The translations under genes and the position numbers were made by a program. From assembly GCF_013408175.1 (NCBI RefSeq), contig NZ_JACBYW010000001.1:744001-808000 (forward strand): a stretch of DNA of 64,000 bases. The letters are read 5' to 3'. Source of the DNA: Actinopolyspora biskrensis (GTDB lineage: Bacteria; Actinomycetota; Actinomycetes; Mycobacteriales; Pseudonocardiaceae). This document shows, piece by piece, positions 21,779-30,823 of the stretch (positions within the stretch are counted from its first letter, which is position 1; every line of letters begins with the position of its first letter). Under the pieces are notes generated by a model. That model did not search any database. It was not told the DNA's origin and was given only the letters and a program-made list of their open reading frames with translations.

Positions 21779-23089
21779 TCAAGAAAGACGCAACAGGCCC
21801 AGTTCCTGTTGCAGTACCTGTTCGACGAGGTAGTTCTGGCGCACCTTCTCGCGAGCACGTTCGCCCCAGGTTCTTCTCCTGTCACCCGAGTTCACCGCAC
21901 GATCGAGCGTTCTCCGCCATTCCGGCCCGCCTTCGGCGCCGGTGAGCAGCAATCCGTTGTGCTCGTGGTCGATCTGCTCGGGTATTCCGCCGACAGCTGT
22001 GGCGGCGACCACCGCCTTCTTCCACATCGCCTCGGTGACGGTGAGCCCGAACGCTTCCCTGCGGCTGTTCTGGACCACCACGTGGGCACTGCGCTGCAGG
22101 AGATTGATGGCCAGGTCCTGGGCCGGGCGGGAAACGTCCGCGAACTCCCACACGTGGACGCGGCGGGCGACCTCGTGCGGGAGGTTCGCACGTGCCCTGA
22201 GCACCGAGTCACGGATCTCGACGTCCATCGGGTAGTTGCGTCGGGTGTCGATGTGGTGGCCGACGATCACGAGTTCCAGCTCCGTGTTGTCCAGCGCTGT
22301 CGGAAGGAAGCCCTCGACGAGCTCGGGAAGTCCTTTGAGGGGGTCCCAGCGGGACACCTGCAGCAGGAACGGAGCGTCCGCGTCCCGGAGGTAGCCGGTT
22401 CCGTGCTCGTGCACGACATTCGCGCTCCGCCGCGGGCCGTCGGCGTGGGAGCGGGGACCGGTTACGGCGTTGGGCAGCTGCCCGGTCGTCGCGAGCAGGG
22501 GCCAGGCCTGCTCGGCTGCCGTGTTCGAGAGGTCGGCGTTCTTGGCGGAACGACCGTCCAGTCCCGGCGGCAGGAGGTGCACTCGTGCGTCGTCGCTGAG
22601 CTCGGGCCAGACGTAGGATCGGTTCAGGAAGCAGACGGCGTCCACGCTGTCCAGGTACGGAACCAGGGCGTCGCGGGCTCGCACCGTTGTACCGGTGTGC
22701 TCCGCGGTTCCGAGGTGGCAGCGCCACAGTATCTGTCCGGCGTGTTCCCGCAGCCGGGGAGCCAGTGTCAGACACAGCGGGTCGTGCAGGACGAGTCCGT
22801 CCACCTCGCCCATCGACCGGATGAGCCGCTCCGCACAAGCGTCCTGGTACTCGCGCAGCGCGCTGTCCAGGTCGAGCTCCGCGGCGATGTCGTTCGTTCC
22901 GTACAGCGCGAGGTGCAACGCCAGCGCGGCCTGTTGTGCTTCACCGAAGGCGGGTGCCTCGTGCCACTCGGCAGCGAAACCGTGTTCCTCCGCGTACGGG
23001 AGCTCCGCGCGGATGACTTCCGCGACCCCGCCCAAGGCTTTGCTGACGCTGACGTGCGCGATTCGTGGTGAAGTGCTCGTGCTGCTCAT
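21779..23089 (-). CDS. GT4-family glycosyltransferase (trehalose synthase-like)
   Basis: This GT-B protein is about 436 residues. The N-terminal domain begins IAHVSVSKALGGVAEVIRAELPYAEEHG, and LVLHDPLCLTLAPRL and LWRCHLGT match the trehalose synthase (TreT)/trehalose phosphorylase type of GT4. The C-terminal donor domain has LQVSRWDPLKGLPELVEGF and VQNSRREAFGLTVTEAMWK, where the EX7E-type motif (E...GLTVTE) binds the nucleotide sugar. The ATG at 23089 has GAGG upstream. It sits among the cluster genes and may glycosylate the product, or make trehalose-like sugars; cluster context favours the former only weakly. Confidence 0.82.
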   Translation of the reverse strand: MSSTSTSPRIAHVSVSKALGGVAEVIRAELPYAEEHGFAAEWHEAPAFGEAQQAALALHLALYGTNDIAAELDLDSALREYQDACAERLIRSMGEVDGLVLHDPLCLTLAPRLREHAGQILWRCHLGTAEHTGTTVRARDALVPYLDSVDAVCFLNRSYVWPELSDDARVHLLPPGLDGRSAKNADLSNTAAEQAWPLLATTGQLPNAVTGPRSHADGPRRSANVVHEHGTGYLRDADAPFLLQVSRWDPLKGLPELVEGFLPTALDNTELELVIVGHHIDTRRNYPMDVEIRDSVLRARANLPHEVARRVHVWEFADVSRPAQDLAINLLQRSAHVVVQNSRREAFGLTVTEAMWKKAVVAATAVGGIPEQIDHEHNGLLLTGAEGGPEWRRTLDRAVNSGDRRRTWGERAREKVRQNYLVEQVLQQELGLLRLS

Positions 23090-23198
23090 GCTCTGCCTCG
23101 AAGAAGTCCGTGGTTTGGGGGCTCGTCGTCGCCTGCGGAGGAATTCCCCGCCCGGGCGCCTCGGCTCGGAGTGGAAGACGTGGTTGCCGCGGAACCGA

Positions 23199-23891
23199 TC
23201 AGAACGGCTCCCCGAGCAGCTCGTGCAATGCCGCCGGTCCGATGCCCTCCAACGAGTCGAGCCGTAGTCGTGCCTCGGGAAAGCTGCTGTCACGAGTCAG
23301 CGAGGTGGGGTTGGCCACGCTCACCAGTCCCGCGTTCGCCGATGCCGTCACGCCGAGCGGCGAATCCTCGAACGCGATCGAGTTTTTCGCCGAAGTCCCC
23401 AGCAGTTCGACGAGCCGGAGATAGATCTGTGGATCCGGTTTCGGCCGGTCGACGTCGTCTCGGCAGCGAATGCCGTCCCAGCAGTCGACGAGTTCCATTC
23501 GTCGCAGGTGGGGCAGCACCCAAGCTCGGGTCGAGTTGGAGGCGACTGCTGTTCGGCAGTGCTGTTCGCGTGCCTGTCGGAGTAGCTCCCGCAGACCAGG
23601 GCGGGGGGCCACTCGGTCGACGAGGCAGGTTTCTCGTTCCTGCCTGCGGCGCGCGAGTTCCGGTCTGTCGAGCGGTGCTGCGAGACGGTGCTCCAGTTCG
23701 GCGAGCACGTCGATCGTGCCTGCGGGCTTGCCGAGGACGTTGTCAACCCACCAACGTGTCTCGAGCTCCTGGCCGAACTCGCGGTAGAGCTCCTGCCAGC
23801 TCTGGAGGACAGCTGCCTCGGTGTCCGCGATCACACCGTCGAAGTCGAAGATCAGGAGTCGGTTCACAGCCGCGGTCTCGTCTCGGCCCAT
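23199..23891 (-). CDS. HAD-superfamily hydrolase (beta-phosphoglucomutase-like)
   Basis: This is a 230-residue HAD phosphatase. Motif I is LIFDFDGVIADTEAAV with the DxD nucleophile, motif II is VASNST, the motif III lysine lies in DRPKPDPQIY, and motif IV is AFEDSPLGVTAS. The cap domain at about residues 30-95 is of the helical C1 type. Enzymes of this group dephosphorylate small phosphorylated metabolites, and HAD phosphatases supply the missing dephosphorylation step of riboflavin biosynthesis. Beside a GTP cyclohydrolase II-reductase fusion it could remove the ribitylaminopyrimidine 5'-phosphate; that is inference. It ends 109 bases before the glycosyltransferase start. Confidence 0.9.
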   Translation of the reverse strand: MGRDETAAVNRLLIFDFDGVIADTEAAVLQSWQELYREFGQELETRWWVDNVLGKPAGTIDVLAELEHRLAAPLDRPELARRRQERETCLVDRVAPRPGLRELLRQAREQHCRTAVASNSTRAWVLPHLRRMELVDCWDGIRCRDDVDRPKPDPQIYLRLVELLGTSAKNSIAFEDSPLGVTASANAGLVSVANPTSLTRDSSFPEARLRLDSLEGIGPAALHELLGEPF

Positions 23892-23895
23892 GCGT

Positions 23896-24564
23896 TCAGG
23901 TGGTCCGTGTCCGGTCGCTGTGCTGCTGCCAGCACAGCAGGTCGTAGAGCCGCAGTGGTGTGAGCGTGCGCAACGGGTGCGACCGCCGCTCCAGCTCCTG
24001 CTGGAGCTTTTCCAGTGCGGTTCTTTCGGTGGCCAGTACTCGTCCGAGCGCGAAGGAGACCTCGGTCAGTTCCGCGCTCGTCCAGTCATCGGAGGGGGCA
24101 GTGGTCAAAGCCGGCCACATGCATTCCTCGTCGACGACGGGAAGGAGGAAGGGGCGTTTCCGGTGCAGGAGTTTCGTGACGTGCGAGACGGAGAAGCCGG
24201 GGAGCGCGCACTCCGAGTACAACCGCTCGAGTTTTCCCCGGTTCTCCGCGGAGTCCTCCCATGCCCAGAGGTCGGTGTCGGTGGGAATGTCCCGAAGAGC
24301 TCGTGACATGTCGTCGAGTTTCTCGGCGACGCCGGAGAATCCGTCGGCCGAGAGCTCGTCGAGCGCCGCTTCGAGCGGGGGCGGGGCTCCCAGGAACGAG
24401 GCGATCGTCAAGTCCGTCAGCCTGACCTGCTGGGGATCGCTCTGGATGTGGTCGTAGGAGGCGGTGGTCGGCGGGAGCGTGCTCACCGCCTCGGTGATGC
24501 TCAGTGCCCGAACCTCGTCGGCCGACATCAACCGGAGGTCCTCACCTGGTTGTCGTGGCTCCAT
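23896..24564 (-). CDS. DUF6308-like protein of unknown function
   Basis: This 222-residue soluble protein contains FSVSHVTKLLHRKRPFLLPVVDEE, a pattern I associate with the DUF6308 family (an HhH-like helical fold with a conserved LLHRKRP). There is no signal peptide or membrane segment. The ATG at 24564 is preceded by GAGGAGACC, so the start is good. Its stop lies 4 bases before the HAD gene start, implying tight co-transcription. Its role in the cluster is unknown. Confidence 0.7.
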   Translation of the reverse strand: MEPRQPGEDLRLMSADEVRALSITEAVSTLPPTTASYDHIQSDPQQVRLTDLTIASFLGAPPPLEAALDELSADGFSGVAEKLDDMSRALRDIPTDTDLWAWEDSAENRGKLERLYSECALPGFSVSHVTKLLHRKRPFLLPVVDEECMWPALTTAPSDDWTSAELTEVSFALGRVLATERTALEKLQQELERRSHPLRTLTPLRLYDLLCWQQHSDRTRTT

Positions 24565-24854
24565 GGTCTCCTCGGGAAATGATCTCGGTCCGCCGGCCGG
24601 CGGTTCGGAGCGATCTCCTCGTGGCCGAGTGCTGTCCGTGCCCGGTTCTCACTCGCCGTACTGTCGCACCTGTGGTCCTGCGTGGCCCGGGAGGCCTTGC
24701 CGCGCCGGGACGACACGCGCGAGTCGCCACGGGCGGCAAGAGCTCTCCGCCGGTCTTCTGTTCGAGGGAACTCGTCCGGAAGACACCGGAACTGCTCGGG
24801 AGCGGTCACCACCCTGCCGCGATCGTGAGGGGCCGGTGTCAACGCGTGGTGGTA

Positions 24855-26225
24855 TCACGCGTCCAGATCGGGTACCGGCCGCTTGACGTGAGGAGTTCCG
24901 AAGAGGACGGAATCCCGGTCCACTCGTATCATGGACGTCTCGGACAGGTGCAGAGCGTCGTCGACCCACCGAATGTTGAGATCGCCGACAGCCGATCGTC
25001 CCTCTCCGACGATGACCGGTGACGTGGAGACCGCGATGCGATCAACAGTTTGATCACACATCGCCGAGGTTATCACTTCTGCTCCGCCCTCGATGAGCAA
25101 AGTGCGCACTCCGAACTCGCCGAGCGCGCGAAAGGCGTCGTTCAGATCTACGCCCTGCGGGCCCTTCCGCGCACGAAGTACCGTGACACCGCTGCTCTCC
25201 AGCGAGCGTTGCTTTTCGGGATCGCAGTCGCTCGTCGTGATCACCACCGTGCGACTGCCGTCGTCGAGCACGCGGGCATCCGTCGGTGTCCGGCCGCGGG
25301 AATCCAATACCACTCGGAGCGGTGAATTTCCGGGAACCATCCGCACCGTCAGTTGTGGATCATCGGACAGCACGGTTCCTATCCCGACCAGCACCGCGTC
25401 ACAGGCGGCCCGCATCGAGTGGGACAGGGTCCGTTCCTTCTCCGAGCTTATCCACTTGGAGTCGCCAGTGCTCGTCGCCAGGCGTCCGTCCAGGGTCTGC
25501 GCGTACTTGACGATCACGTAGGGGCGGTTCTGCCGTTGTGCCGGCAGGCCGAGCAGGTCCGGAACGTCCCGGATGACTTCGTCGTCGGTGAGGAACTCCC
25601 CTCCCCGGGGAGCAGAGTGCCCGAGTTTCTCCCGCTTCGTCTCGCTGTATCTGGCGTGGCGTGAGTGCGACGCCACATGGGCGGGTACCGTGCACTCGAC
25701 GTCGACGCCTTCAGCCTTCAACGAGTCGGCCTTGTCGTCGTTGTTCGTGATGAGGCGAACACTGTTCACCCCCAATTTCTTCAGAACCGCGGCCGCTCCG
25801 CTGAACTCACGCGTGTCCGCCGCGAAACCGAGGATCGTGTTGGCCTCGACCGTATCGGCTCCCTGTTCCTGGAGGGCGTACGCGCGCAGCTTGTTCAGCA
25901 GGCCGACTCCGCGCCCCTCGTGTCCGAGAACGTAGAGCAGCACGCCGCGCCCCTCGTTCCGAATCGTGCTCAGGGTCGCGTGGAGTTGTACTCCGCAGTC
26001 GCAGTGCAGCGATCCCAGCGAGTCTCCCGTCAGGCATTCGGAGTGTATGCGAGTGAGTACCGAATCGCCGTCCGCGATGTCGCCCACGATCAGCGCGAGA
26101 TAGGTGTGCACGTTGTCGCCGGAGGGCTGAAAAGCCTTTGCCCGAAATTCTCCGTGCGTTGTTCCCAGTAAGAATTCCACTTCTGTTCTGAGGTCTTTTT
26201 CCGTGGTTTTTTCTTCGTGCTGCAT
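24855..26225 (-). CDS. GTP cyclohydrolase II fused to RibD-type reductase domain
   Basis: The 456-residue fusion has two domains. Residues 1-200 are GTP cyclohydrolase II: C64, C75 and C77 (HSECLTGDSLGSLHCDCG) are the zinc ligands, GHEGRGVGL and VRLITNNDDK follow. It opens GTP to the 2,5-diamino-6-ribosylaminopyrimidinone phosphate. Residues about 235-450 are a RibD C-terminal NADPH reductase (VKYAQTLDGRLA, DAVLVGIGTVLSDDPQLTVR). No zinc deaminase domain and no DHBP synthase domain is present. This differs from the housekeeping RibBA and RibDG, so it is probably a dedicated secondary-metabolism enzyme. The ATG at 26225 has GGAG upstream. It follows the WD40 gene by 60 bases. Confidence 0.93.
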   Translation of the reverse strand: MQHEEKTTEKDLRTEVEFLLGTTHGEFRAKAFQPSGDNVHTYLALIVGDIADGDSVLTRIHSECLTGDSLGSLHCDCGVQLHATLSTIRNEGRGVLLYVLGHEGRGVGLLNKLRAYALQEQGADTVEANTILGFAADTREFSGAAAVLKKLGVNSVRLITNNDDKADSLKAEGVDVECTVPAHVASHSRHARYSETKREKLGHSAPRGGEFLTDDEVIRDVPDLLGLPAQRQNRPYVIVKYAQTLDGRLATSTGDSKWISSEKERTLSHSMRAACDAVLVGIGTVLSDDPQLTVRMVPGNSPLRVVLDSRGRTPTDARVLDDGSRTVVITTSDCDPEKQRSLESSGVTVLRARKGPQGVDLNDAFRALGEFGVRTLLIEGGAEVITSAMCDQTVDRIAVSTSPVIVGEGRSAVGDLNIRWVDDALHLSETSMIRVDRDSVLFGTPHVKRPVPDLDA

Positions 26226-26285
26226 GGCGTGCTCCTGTGTCGGTGGTGGAGCATGTGCGAGTGGCCGGTTCGGCTGGTGCGAAAC

Positions 26286-27992
26286 CTATGCGGCACTGCT
26301 CGAGGCCCGCTGCTCGACCTGGTACACATTTCCGTCGTAGGAGCTGGCGAGGAAGTTCCGGTTCACTCCGTCGTAAATGATGTCCGATATTCCCGCGGCC
26401 GTGGGGCGGGTCACCGTTGGCCAGCTGTCGTCGTCACGATCGTAGATGCCCACGACCCCGTCGTAGGCGCCGATGGCGATTCTGCGCCCGTCCGGGCTCG
26501 CGGCGACGCACTTGTGCGAGTGCTCGTGCGGTGTCTCCAGAACCCGGACGTCGAATTCGGGGGACCAGACGCGAAGCTTGAGGTCCCGCCCCACGCTGGC
26601 GAACCACCCGTCTCCCAGGGCGACGCAGTCGTCGGCGATCATGCCGTGGGCATCGGCCTTCGTACGCAGGTGCTCGAATGTGCTGACCCTGTGCCAGGCA
26701 GCGCTGTGGTCGGCGCAGACGGAGAAGATGAGATCGCCGGAGACCGCCACGCCCTTGATCGCGTTGTCGTGCAGGGAGAGGTCCCCGACGTGCTCGAGCC
26801 GGCCGGGCTCGTCGAAGCGAAAGACCAGCCCCTCGCCGGTGTAGGAACCGATGACGACGTGCTCGATCCCGTCCTTCCAGAACTTGGCGGCACAGTTCAA
26901 CGGTGATTTGTGCTGGTACAGGTTCCTCGCGAAGAGCGCGTCGAAGACCTTGCCGAGCTGGCCACCGGCGAGGACGAGTCCACCGGTGGAGATCAGGAAG
27001 TTGCACAGACTCCCCACGTCCGCGAGCTGCCGGTCCTCCTCCCGGACCCTTCCGGAGTCACCGACCGTGAGTCTCCTGCCGTCGTGCAGGCCTACCGCGT
27101 TCACACCGGGGGTGGGAGGAGCGCCTGTGGAGTCCCACTGGCGGCTTTCGTAGTCATAGGTGCGGTAAGTCGCACCGAAGGTCGCGAATACCAGCGTGGA
27201 GTTCGCCCCGAAGGCACAGGACCGGGGCCACACGTCGTCGGGTATCTCGGCGCTGTTCAACCATGTCGGCTCCGGGGACGTGACGTCCCAGAGGTGCATG
27301 CTCCGGTCGTAGCTGAGGCTGACGAGCAGACCGTGTTGCTGTCCGAGCACCAGACGCTTGATTCCGGCCGCATGGGCCTTGACGGTCCGCTGCCCGTTCG
27401 AGGTGAGAACGATCAGTTCGCCTTCGTCGTTGCCCGCGTAGATCGTCCCGTCGGTGCTGATGGCTACGGTGTCCGTCTCGGCGCCTCCCAGGTCGATGTC
27501 CGCGACCAGATCACCGCTTTCCAGGGACCAGCGTTTGATCGTTCCGTCGTCGCTGGAGCTGATGAGCTCGTCTCCCGAATGGGACCACTCGACGGAGATG
27601 ACGTCGGCACTGTGCCCGACGAACTTTCTGACTAGTTTTCCGGAGAAATCGTACGCCCGGACGATGTGGTCGCGAGACGCGGTCGCTACGTACTCGAGAG
27701 TCGGGTGGAAAGTCGACATCTCCACGTCGTCGTCGTGATCGTTCAGGACCGCTCTCAAACGCATGTCCGGGACGGACCACAAACGCGCCGTGTAGTCGCT
27801 CGAGGACGTGACCAGCAGAGTCCCGTCCCGGCTGAACTGGCACTGGTTGGCGAGGTGGTCGTGGAGGATGCGCCGAAGAGGCTCCCCGTTCCGCTGATTC
27901 CACAGGATCACCTGGTTGTCGTATCCCGCGGTGGCCACATACTTGTCCGAAAATGCCGCGATTCCACTAATAGGACTGTGGTGCTGTATCAA
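26286..27992 (-). CDS. WD40-repeat protein (two beta-propellers)
   Basis: About 568 residues consist almost entirely of WD40-type repeats. Examples are YVATAGYDNQVILWN, LLVTSSSDYTARLWS, YVATASRDHIVRAYD, ELISSSDDGTIKRWS, WFASVGRDLKLRVWS and RIAIGAYDGVVGIYD. I count twelve to fourteen, enough for two propellers. There is no signal peptide. The start chosen is TTG at 27992, four bases after a strong GGAGG; upstream in-frame sequence is arginine-rich and unlikely to be translated. A WD-repeat protein (ToxC) accompanies GTP cyclohydrolase II and a RibD-type enzyme in toxoflavin clusters, so this gene probably belongs to a related pathway. Its molecular role is unknown. Confidence 0.85.
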   Translation of the reverse strand: MIQHHSPISGIAAFSDKYVATAGYDNQVILWNQRNGEPLRRILHDHLANQCQFSRDGTLLVTSSSDYTARLWSVPDMRLRAVLNDHDDDVEMSTFHPTLEYVATASRDHIVRAYDFSGKLVRKFVGHSADVISVEWSHSGDELISSSDDGTIKRWSLESGDLVADIDLGGAETDTVAISTDGTIYAGNDEGELIVLTSNGQRTVKAHAAGIKRLVLGQQHGLLVSLSYDRSMHLWDVTSPEPTWLNSAEIPDDVWPRSCAFGANSTLVFATFGATYRTYDYESRQWDSTGAPPTPGVNAVGLHDGRRLTVGDSGRVREEDRQLADVGSLCNFLISTGGLVLAGGQLGKVFDALFARNLYQHKSPLNCAAKFWKDGIEHVVIGSYTGEGLVFRFDEPGRLEHVGDLSLHDNAIKGVAVSGDLIFSVCADHSAAWHRVSTFEHLRTKADAHGMIADDCVALGDGWFASVGRDLKLRVWSPEFDVRVLETPHEHSHKCVAASPDGRRIAIGAYDGVVGIYDRDDDSWPTVTRPTAAGISDIIYDGVNRNFLASSYDGNVYQVEQRASSSAA

Positions 27993-28053
27993 CGATCCTC
28001 CTCGCGCGAACCGGGGAAGTCCTGGTTTAACCGGGTGCTGCCTCCGAGAGCGT

Positions 28054-28083
28054 AGTGTGCACTTCCGCACAAAGCGGGTCAAG
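28054..28083 (-). promoter_or_regulatory. Candidate promoter for the WD40/GTP cyclohydrolase operon
   Basis: On the minus strand TTGACC (28078-28083) is followed after 18 bases by ACACTA (28054-28059), about 60 bases upstream of the TTG start. The -10 box is weak. Confidence 0.35.
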
Positions 28084-28154
28084 AGAAAGGTTTTTCGTTC
28101 GAGTACGATGTGGACTCTTGACGGGACGTTCCGGTTCTGGGAAGGTGTGGACAA

Positions 28155-29028
28155 TTAATCGACTGCTCATGCGTCCGAAAACGGAGGTATGGATGCGCGA
28201 CGGGTGAGGTTAACGTCGATGCCCCGGTCGTGTGCCGCCGGGGTTTGCGCTTTCAGTCTTGTTCTGGTTAGTATTCCCGTGGATTTCCGGAAAGATTCGG
28301 CGAAACCGTTTGTGCGGTAGGAGGGACCGATTGTTGCCCGGAGTCCCGGCCCGTCGGGGCAGGAGTCCCGTTGTGGCGGTGAGGTGTGAACGTTGCCAGG
28401 CGATCCGTTCGCGATCCCCCGGATGACGGTGTCCGGCTGTGGTGAGCTCCACCTCGTCGAGTGCGATGAGTACGACCGAGCTGGTGCGCTGACGTGCCGA
28501 CATCGGGATCAGGCCGTCATCAGCCGCCATCATCGGACTGGCCGGTCTCGGCCGGAGCGCGGTGCATGCTCGTTGTTCGGTACCGGTGACGGAGTTCGGG
28601 CTTTCAGTCGGGGGTTGCCTGTCCGATTCGGCTGTTCGGCGAGCGCGTCCCGATGCTCACGATCCCGTATTTCCCGTATTTCATTCGGTGATCCGCGGGT
28701 GAGGCCGAGATCCAGCGTTGCAGCGGCTCCTCGCTCCTCGGGTGTCGATGAGCCCGGGGCGGCTGTCGTCGGTGGCCTGCTGCGGGACAGGCCCTCCGAG
28801 GTCCGCCGTGGACCAGGACCACGCCCTGGCGGAAGCGCGGGCCGACCATCCGCGACCGTGCCCGACGCTCTCCGAGATGATCGCGGCGACCATTCCGCTC
28901 GACGATCGCCTCGAGGGGCGGTTGCCCGTCCGGCCCGGTCCAGGCTCGATCGAGAGATCCGGTGCACAGCCCGGGGCGTGATGTCGGACGAGTGCACCGC
29001 CCTCCCGAGAATCCGGCAACCCACCGGA
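28155..29028. other. Gene-poor region left of the CbxX relic
   Basis: I see no frame with a recognisable domain. The first 200 bases are less GC-rich than usual. Long frames here are arginine/serine-rich and look non-coding. The region lies between the WD40 cluster and a broken ATPase gene and may be decayed sequence. Confidence 0.45.
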
Positions 29029-29682
29029 TCACCCCGGTGTGCTCGCCCTGACGCCGTCGAGGTCCTCGGCGGTCAGCCGGGTGAGGTCCGCGGTGGAGGT
29101 GTCCGGTGAGACCGACAGCCGTGAGGCCTGCTGGTCCACCATCCGCTCGAAGGTCTTGCGTGCGGTCCGGCCGTTGCCGAAGGCGCCGTCCTTGGGCAGC
29201 GCCTCGAAGTGCTCGAGCAGCGCGTCGGCGGCGTTCTCCTCGAGTTGGTAGTCGTGCTTGGCGCACTCCTGGCGCACGATCGTGACCAGTTCCTCGGCGG
29301 TGTAGTTGGTGAACTCGATGGTCCGGCTGAAGCGGGACTCCAGCCCGGGGTTGGTGGCCAGGAACTCGCGCATCTCCTCGGAGTGGCCCGCCACGATCAC
29401 CACCACCTCGTCCCGGTGGTCCTCCATCAGTTTGACCAGGGTGTCGATGGCCTCCTTGCCGAAGTCCGGCCCGGAACCACCGGAGGAGCTGCTCAGCGTG
29501 TAGGCCTCGTCGAGGAGGAGCACGCCACCGAGCGCCTTGTTGAACTCCTCGGTGGTCTTGATCGCGGTCCCGCCGACGATGTCGGCGACCAGGTCGGCGC
29601 GGGAGACCTCGACCAGGTGCCCGGAGGTGGGCACGCCCAACTCGGCCAGCACCGCGCCGTAGAGCCGGGCCACATCGCCCAC
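29029..29682 (-). pseudogene. 5'-truncated CbxX/EccA-like AAA+ ATPase
   Basis: The visible 217 residues match the latter part of a CbxX/CfqX/EccA-type AAA+ domain. VARLYGAVLAELGVPTSGHLVEVSRADLVADIVG is followed by Walker B (GGVLLLDEAYTL), VIVAGHSEEMREFLATNPGLESRF (sensor and arginine-finger region) and NGRTARKTFERMVDQQ. In intact members VARLYG is preceded by the Walker A GxxGTGKT. Here the upstream sequence does not encode it in this frame (SLTVGD instead), and the N-terminal TPR-like domain is absent. A 5' truncation removing the nucleotide-binding loop is therefore likely, making it a pseudogene. No ESX/type VII partner is nearby. Confidence 0.75.
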
Positions 29683-29794
29683 AGTGAGCGATCATGACGC
29701 TACGGCGAGCCGCGGCGCCGTGCCGGTCGCCGCCGTGGACGCGGTGATGGGTGTGGTTTCGGCGCCGGGGTCGCTCGGGCTCGTGTCGAGCCGT

Positions 29795-30610
29795 TCAGCC
29801 GGGGGCGCGGCAGAGCACCTCGCCGTGCGGGAGGGCGAGCCAGCCGTCGGGGTGCCGCGCCCACTCGCTCCAGGCCGCCGAGATCGCGACCAGTTCCTCG
29901 CGGTTGGCGTGACCGCCTGACACGGCCTGCTCGGCGATGCGCGAGTCCAGGATCCGCTCCGCCCACATCTCGCCCCACCACGCGCGCTCCTCGGGAGTGG
30001 CGTGGCACCAGATCGACGCGCTCGGAGTCACCTCGTCCGCCCCTGCGGCGCGCGCCCAGGCCAGCAGCCGCCGCCCGGCGTCCGGCTCGGTGCCGTTGGC
30101 CCGCGCCACCGATCGGTACACCTCCTGCCAGCGGTCCAGCCTCTCGTCGGCGGGCCACCAGATCGCTCCGGCGTAGTCGGTGTCGCGGGCGGCGACGACC
30201 CCGCCGGGGCGAACGACCCGCAGCATCTCCCGGAGAGCGCCCACCGGATCGGTCAGGTGCAGCAGCACCTGGTGCGCGTGCACCACGTCGAAGGTGTCGT
30301 CGTCGAAGTCCAGCTCGTGGACGTCGCCCCGGCGGAACTCCACGTTGTCGGTCCTCGCCGCCGCGGCGGTCGCACGTGCCTGGGCCAGCACCGACTCGCC
30401 CGGGTCCACGCCCACCACACGGCCGGGCGTCACCCGCCCGGCGAGGTCGACCGTGATCGTTCCGGGGCCGCAGCCCACGTCGAGCACGGCCTGTCCCGGC
30501 CGGAGTCGTTCGACCAGGTAAGCGGCGGAGTTGTCCACTCTTCGCCAGCGCTGTGAGCGAATCACGCTTTCGGCGTGGCCCTGGCCGTAGTCCTGGTCGG
30601 AAGTCTGCAC
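29795..30610 (-). CDS. Class I SAM-dependent methyltransferase
   Basis: The 271-residue protein has the UbiE/Methyltransf_11 pattern. VLDVGCGPGTITVDLA is SAM motif I, VVGVDPGESVLAQAR contains the ribose-binding acidic residue, FDVVHAHQVLLHL is motif II/IV and LREMLRVVRPGGVVAARD is the post-motif. The tail DEVTPSASIWCHATPEERAWWGEMWAERI is typical of a common actinobacterial group with unknown acceptor. The start near 30610 lacks a strong ribosome binding site. It is monocistronic and separated from the CbxX relic by about 110 bases. Confidence 0.9.
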   Translation of the reverse strand: MQTSDQDYGQGHAESVIRSQRWRRVDNSAAYLVERLRPGQAVLDVGCGPGTITVDLAGRVTPGRVVGVDPGESVLAQARATAAAARTDNVEFRRGDVHELDFDDDTFDVVHAHQVLLHLTDPVGALREMLRVVRPGGVVAARDTDYAGAIWWPADERLDRWQEVYRSVARANGTEPDAGRRLLAWARAAGADEVTPSASIWCHATPEERAWWGEMWAERILDSRIAEQAVSGGHANREELVAISAAWSEWARHPDGWLALPHGEVLCRAPG

Positions 30611-30823
30611 CGCTGATCCTCCCCGCCGCGCCGTGGTGGTACCGCTGCTCGGATGTCGGGATCCGCCACGTTTTTCTCATTATTTGGGTGATTCAGTTCA
30701 TTTTGTGGGAAATATTAGGGGGAGCGCCGCGACCGCCACAAGTAGCCGCCCACGATCACACGGCGGTGTCGTGGGAAGAACCGGCTCGCCGCGGAAGCAC
30801 GACAGCGGTCAGCGGGCTCGCGT

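Noticed and set aside
28393-29109. Long forward frame to the left of the CbxX relic
   Set aside because: Composition is Arg/Ser/Pro-rich with no motif, and its end is antisense to the relic ATPase.
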